Assembly (NCBI RefSeq): GCF_014873705.1
Contig: NZ_JADBDS010000005.1
Coordinates: 434,001-498,000 of the forward strand
Direction of reading: 5' to 3'
DNA from: Mycobacterium sp. OAS707
Lineage (GTDB): Bacteria > Actinomycetota > Actinomycetes > Mycobacteriales > Mycobacteriaceae
Length of the DNA: 64,000 nt
In this document: in pieces, positions 61,716 through 64,000 of the stretch
Layout of the letters: each line of letters begins with the position of its first letter
Position numbering within the stretch: position 1 is the stretch's first letter
Notes under the pieces: model-generated
What the model was told of the DNA's origin: nothing
What the model saw: the letters and a program-made list of their open reading frames with translations, nothing else
Database searches by the model: none
Translations under genes and position numbers: made by a program

Positions 61716-63202
61716 CCGACTACACCGTCGTGATACCGACCATCGGACGCGAGTCGCTGTATCGCCTGTTGGCTGAACTCGACGGCTCGGCCGGTCAGCG
61801 GCCGTCGGCGGTGATAGTGGTCGATGACCGCCCCGACGCGATCGAGTCGTTGCACGTCGAAACGAGCCTGCCCGTCACGGTCTTGCGCAGCGGTGGCCGT
61901 GGACCGGCAGCGGCGCGCAATGTGGGTTGGCGTGCCGCGCGCACGTCGTGGGTGTGCTTTCTCGACGATGACGTTGTGCCGCAACCTAATTGGTTCGCCT
62001 CGCTGACTGATGACCTGGCTGAGGCAGAGGGGTCCGGGGCGGCCGGGTCGCAGGGCGTCATCGAGGTGCCCCGGGTGGCCGGCCGCAGGTCAACCGATGA
62101 CGAACGCCGCACGCTGAGGCTGGCCGAGGCGAAATGGATCACGGCCGACATGGCTTACCGGCGTTCGGACCTGGTGGCGGTCGGGGGATTCGACGAGCGC
62201 TTCCCCAGAGCCTACCGGGAAGACTCGGACCTGGCACTACGGATCACGCTGTCCGGCGGCAGCATTGTCGGGGGCAAGCGCCGCTGCAGCCACCCCGTTG
62301 CCCCGGCGACGCTGATGAGTAGTGTGCGCGCGCAGATCGGCAACCGGGACAACGCGCTCATGCGCCGCAAGCACGGTAGGGCATGGCGTGCGGCCATCGG
62401 CGAAGGCCGCGGGCGGCTTCCCTTGCACGCACTGACATGCGCAGCGGCCGTTGCCGCCGTGTTGGCGGCCTGCGCCGGTCGGTGGCGTTTGGCCAGGGTG
62501 TGTGCCGAAGGGTGGGCCGCGCTGACCGCCGAGTTTGCGGGGCGCCGGTTCTGGGCGGGCCCACATACACCCACCGAGGCCGCTCGAATGCTGTTGACCA
62601 GCATCCTGATTCCGCCGGCCGCGGTCATGCACCGGATCCGAGGGGAGTGGACGTTCCGATCGGCGCGCGGTGACCCGCCCCTGGCCGTGTTGTTGGACCG
62701 CGACGACACGATCATCGAGGACAGGCCGTATCTCAACGATCCCGCCGGGGTGCAACCGGTGCCCGGAGCGCTTGACGCGTTGGACCGGTTGCGTGACCGC
62801 GGATTGCTCCTAGCCGTTGTCACCAACCAATCAGGGGTGGCGAAGGGACTCATCACACCGGATGAACTGAAGGAGGTCAACGCGAAAGTCGATGCGATGC
62901 TGGGCCCGTTTCACTCCTGGCAGGTATGCATACATGGCGACGATGACGGCTGCCGATGCCGAAAGCCTGCGCCGGGAATGGTGGAGGCCGCCGCCGAGGC
63001 CCTCGGTGTTGACCCGGCCCGCTGCGTGATGATCGGTGACACGGGCGGCGACGTCGAGGCCGCACTGTCGGCACGCGCGGACGTGGTGCTGGTACCTACC
63101 GAGCGGACCCGGCGTCAGGAGATCAGCGAGGCCAGGGACCGCGCCAGGGTGGCCGCCACGCTGGAGGATGCGGTGTCGCTCGTGCTGAAGGACTGCCGGT
63201 GA
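61712..63202 (+). CDS. Fused GT2 glycosyltransferase and GmhB-like HAD phosphatase
   Basis: 496 residues; GTG 61712 overlaps the carbamoyltransferase stop. Residues 1 to about 250 are a GT-A glycosyltransferase: TVVIPTIGRESLYRLLAELD, GPAAARNVGWRAARTSWVCF, LDDDV near 87 and GGFDERFPRAYREDSDLALR. A hydrophobic stretch (about 240-265) follows. Residues about 323-490 are HAD-IIIA: LLDRDDTII near 328 (DxDxT), VVTNQSGVAKG, GCRCRKPAPGM near 413 and MIGDTGGDVEAAL. The Cys motif and order match D-glycero-D-manno-heptose 1,7-bisphosphate phosphatase. The usual DRDGT reads DRDDT. A GT9 gene follows with GTGA overlap. Confidence 0.85.
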   Translation: MTDYTVVIPTIGRESLYRLLAELDGSAGQRPSAVIVVDDRPDAIESLHVETSLPVTVLRSGGRGPAAARNVGWRAARTSWVCFLDDDVVPQPNWFASLTDDLAEAEGSGAAGSQGVIEVPRVAGRRSTDDERRTLRLAEAKWITADMAYRRSDLVAVGGFDERFPRAYREDSDLALRITLSGGSIVGGKRRCSHPVAPATLMSSVRAQIGNRDNALMRRKHGRAWRAAIGEGRGRLPLHALTCAAAVAAVLAACAGRWRLARVCAEGWAALTAEFAGRRFWAGPHTPTEAARMLLTSILIPPAAVMHRIRGEWTFRSARGDPPLAVLLDRDDTIIEDRPYLNDPAGVQPVPGALDALDRLRDRGLLLAVVTNQSGVAKGLITPDELKEVNAKVDAMLGPFHSWQVCIHGDDDGCRCRKPAPGMVEAAAEALGVDPARCVMIGDTGGDVEAALSARADVVLVPTERTRRQEISEARDRARVAATLEDAVSLVLKDCR

Positions 63203-64000
63203 ATCGCGCACTGGTGGCCAGGCTCGACAGCGCCGGTGACGTTCTGATCACTGGTCCCGCGGTGCGAGCGGTCGCGTCGTCACACGACGGTGTGACTTTT
63301 CTGGCCGGGCCGCGCGGGCGCGCCGCGGCAGAGCTGCTACCCGCGGTCGACGAGATCATCGAATGGCAGGCGCCCTGGGTCGATTTCGATTCCGCGGAAC
63401 TCACAGCGACACACGTCGAGTCGCTGATCAAGCAGTTGCGCGACGTCGCGCCGAAGCGGGTGTACATCTTCACGTCGTTTCATCAGTCGCCGCTGCCGCT
63501 GGCGCTGATCTGCCGGATGGCGGACGTGCCGTGGGTCGGCGCGATCTGCGAGGACTACCCGGGGACCCTGCTGGATCTGCGGCACCACGTGGAGGCCGGG
63601 ATACCCGAACCGTTGCGTGCGCTTTCGCTGGCCCGCGCTGCCGGCTGCGAGCTGCCGTGGGGCGACGACGGAATGCTGGCCGTGCGCGAACTCCCGCCGC
63701 TGCCATTCGACGTCTCCGAAACCATCGGTGGTGCACCGTTTGTCGTGTTCCACCCCGGAACTGCGGTGCCTGCGCGCAGACCGACTGCGACACGCAGCGC
63801 GCAGATGGTGGCCGCGCTCGCCGCGGCCGGCCACCGCGTTGTCGTCACCGGTGCTGAATCCGAGCGCGAACTGACCGCCGCGGTCGCGGGAGCGGGCGGG
63901 ATCGACCTGGGCGGTCAGACCACATTCGCAACCCTCGCAGCGGTCTTCGCGGCGGCCGATGTCGTCGTCGCGCCGAACACCGGACCCGCACATCTGGCCG
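63199..64000 (+). CDS. GT9 glycosyltransferase (heptosyltransferase family), 3' end beyond window
   Basis: GTG 63199 overlaps the preceding stop as GTGA; the frame stays open to the window edge (267 codons seen). The start ALVARLDSAGDVLITGPAVR matches the GT9 N-terminal G-D-x-L/V motif. The second domain begins near residue 170, with FVVFHPGTAVPARRPTATR near 178, GHRVVVTGAESERELTAAV and VVVAPNTGPAHLA at the edge, the GT9 donor-site signature. Family members such as WaaC and WaaF transfer heptose from ADP-heptose. With the GmhB-like domain upstream, an ADP-heptose donor is the natural inference. Confidence 0.85.
   Translation, partial: MNRALVARLDSAGDVLITGPAVRAVASSHDGVTFLAGPRGRAAAELLPAVDEIIEWQAPWVDFDSAELTATHVESLIKQLRDVAPKRVYIFTSFHQSPLPLALICRMADVPWVGAICEDYPGTLLDLRHHVEAGIPEPLRALSLARAAGCELPWGDDGMLAVRELPPLPFDVSETIGGAPFVVFHPGTAVPARRPTATRSAQMVAALAAAGHRVVVTGAESERELTAAVAGAGGIDLGGQTTFATLAAVFAAADVVVAPNTGPAHLA

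Noticed and set aside
1..64000. CRISPR arrays, rRNA genes or prophage
   Set aside because: No regularly spaced direct repeats, rRNA sequence, integrase or phage structural genes were seen on either strand.

Overview
The window is high-GC actinobacterial DNA, almost certainly from a Mycobacterium and probably a PE-PGRS-bearing slow grower. The left edge holds a Gly-Asn-rich PE-PGRS/MPTR-type tail. Mycobacterial families recur: LpqE- and LpqH-like lipoproteins, DUF4193, DUF7144, DUF5709, DUF3618, SPW-repeat, SigF-type sigma factors and a PAP2/wax-ester-synthase fusion. GTG starts and 4-base start/stop overlaps are frequent. I saw no rRNA, tRNA, CRISPR array or intact insertion sequence.

Layout. 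1-1.8 kb is gene-poor behind the PE-PGRS tail. 1.8-2.8 kb holds an AraC regulator with a doubtful N-terminus. 2.9-13.5 kb is mostly a leftward metabolic set: TPP-dependent oxidase/decarboxylase, enolase-superfamily dehydratase, FAD/Fe-S 2-hydroxyacid dehydrogenase, mini-ANTAR protein and MFS transporter, followed by an SDR with a coupled membrane protein and an LpqE-like lipoprotein. 13.6-17.7 kb has a broken DUF4193 gene, a DUF7144 membrane protein, a GH15 trehalase/glucoamylase and a glucose dehydrogenase, divergent from an orphan cytochrome oxidase subunit I (18.0-19.8 kb).

20-27 kb is a regulatory block. Two SigF-type sigma factor genes flank a TetR gene, and near-identical palindromic operators lie in front of both sigma genes and of tetR. 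A MarR regulator follows, then an ECF sigma factor coupled to an SPW-repeat membrane protein. 27-55 kb is a long stress/envelope/redox island: EEP hydrolase, PAP2-acyltransferase fusion, DUF2231-Rieske protein, CsbD, sugar porter, GAF-ANTAR, ZIP and CDF metal transporters, hemerythrin, cytochrome b-molybdopterin fusion, YihY, PPC-domain protein, cation/proton antiporter, LpqH-like lipoprotein, AI-2E-type protein, ion channel, ferritin-like protein, second mini-ANTAR, aldose epimerase, DUF5709, second DUF7144, frameshifted cupredoxin, CaCA exchanger and iron-permease-like protein. Several of these carry a promoter-like pair close to mycobacterial SigF consensus (GTTT/GTAT-N15-16-GGGTAT), some so close to the start that leaderless mRNAs are likely.

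56-64 kb is a different unit, a glycan-biosynthesis cluster cut by the right edge: two GT-B glycosyltransferases, a GT2, a UDP-glucuronate-decarboxylase-like SDR, a NodU/CmcH carbamoyltransferase, a fused GT2-GmhB-like phosphatase and a GT9 (heptosyltransferase family). The last three are translationally chained by GTGA overlaps. Together they suggest an ADP-heptose-dependent, carbamoylated glycan, which is the most interesting system in the window.
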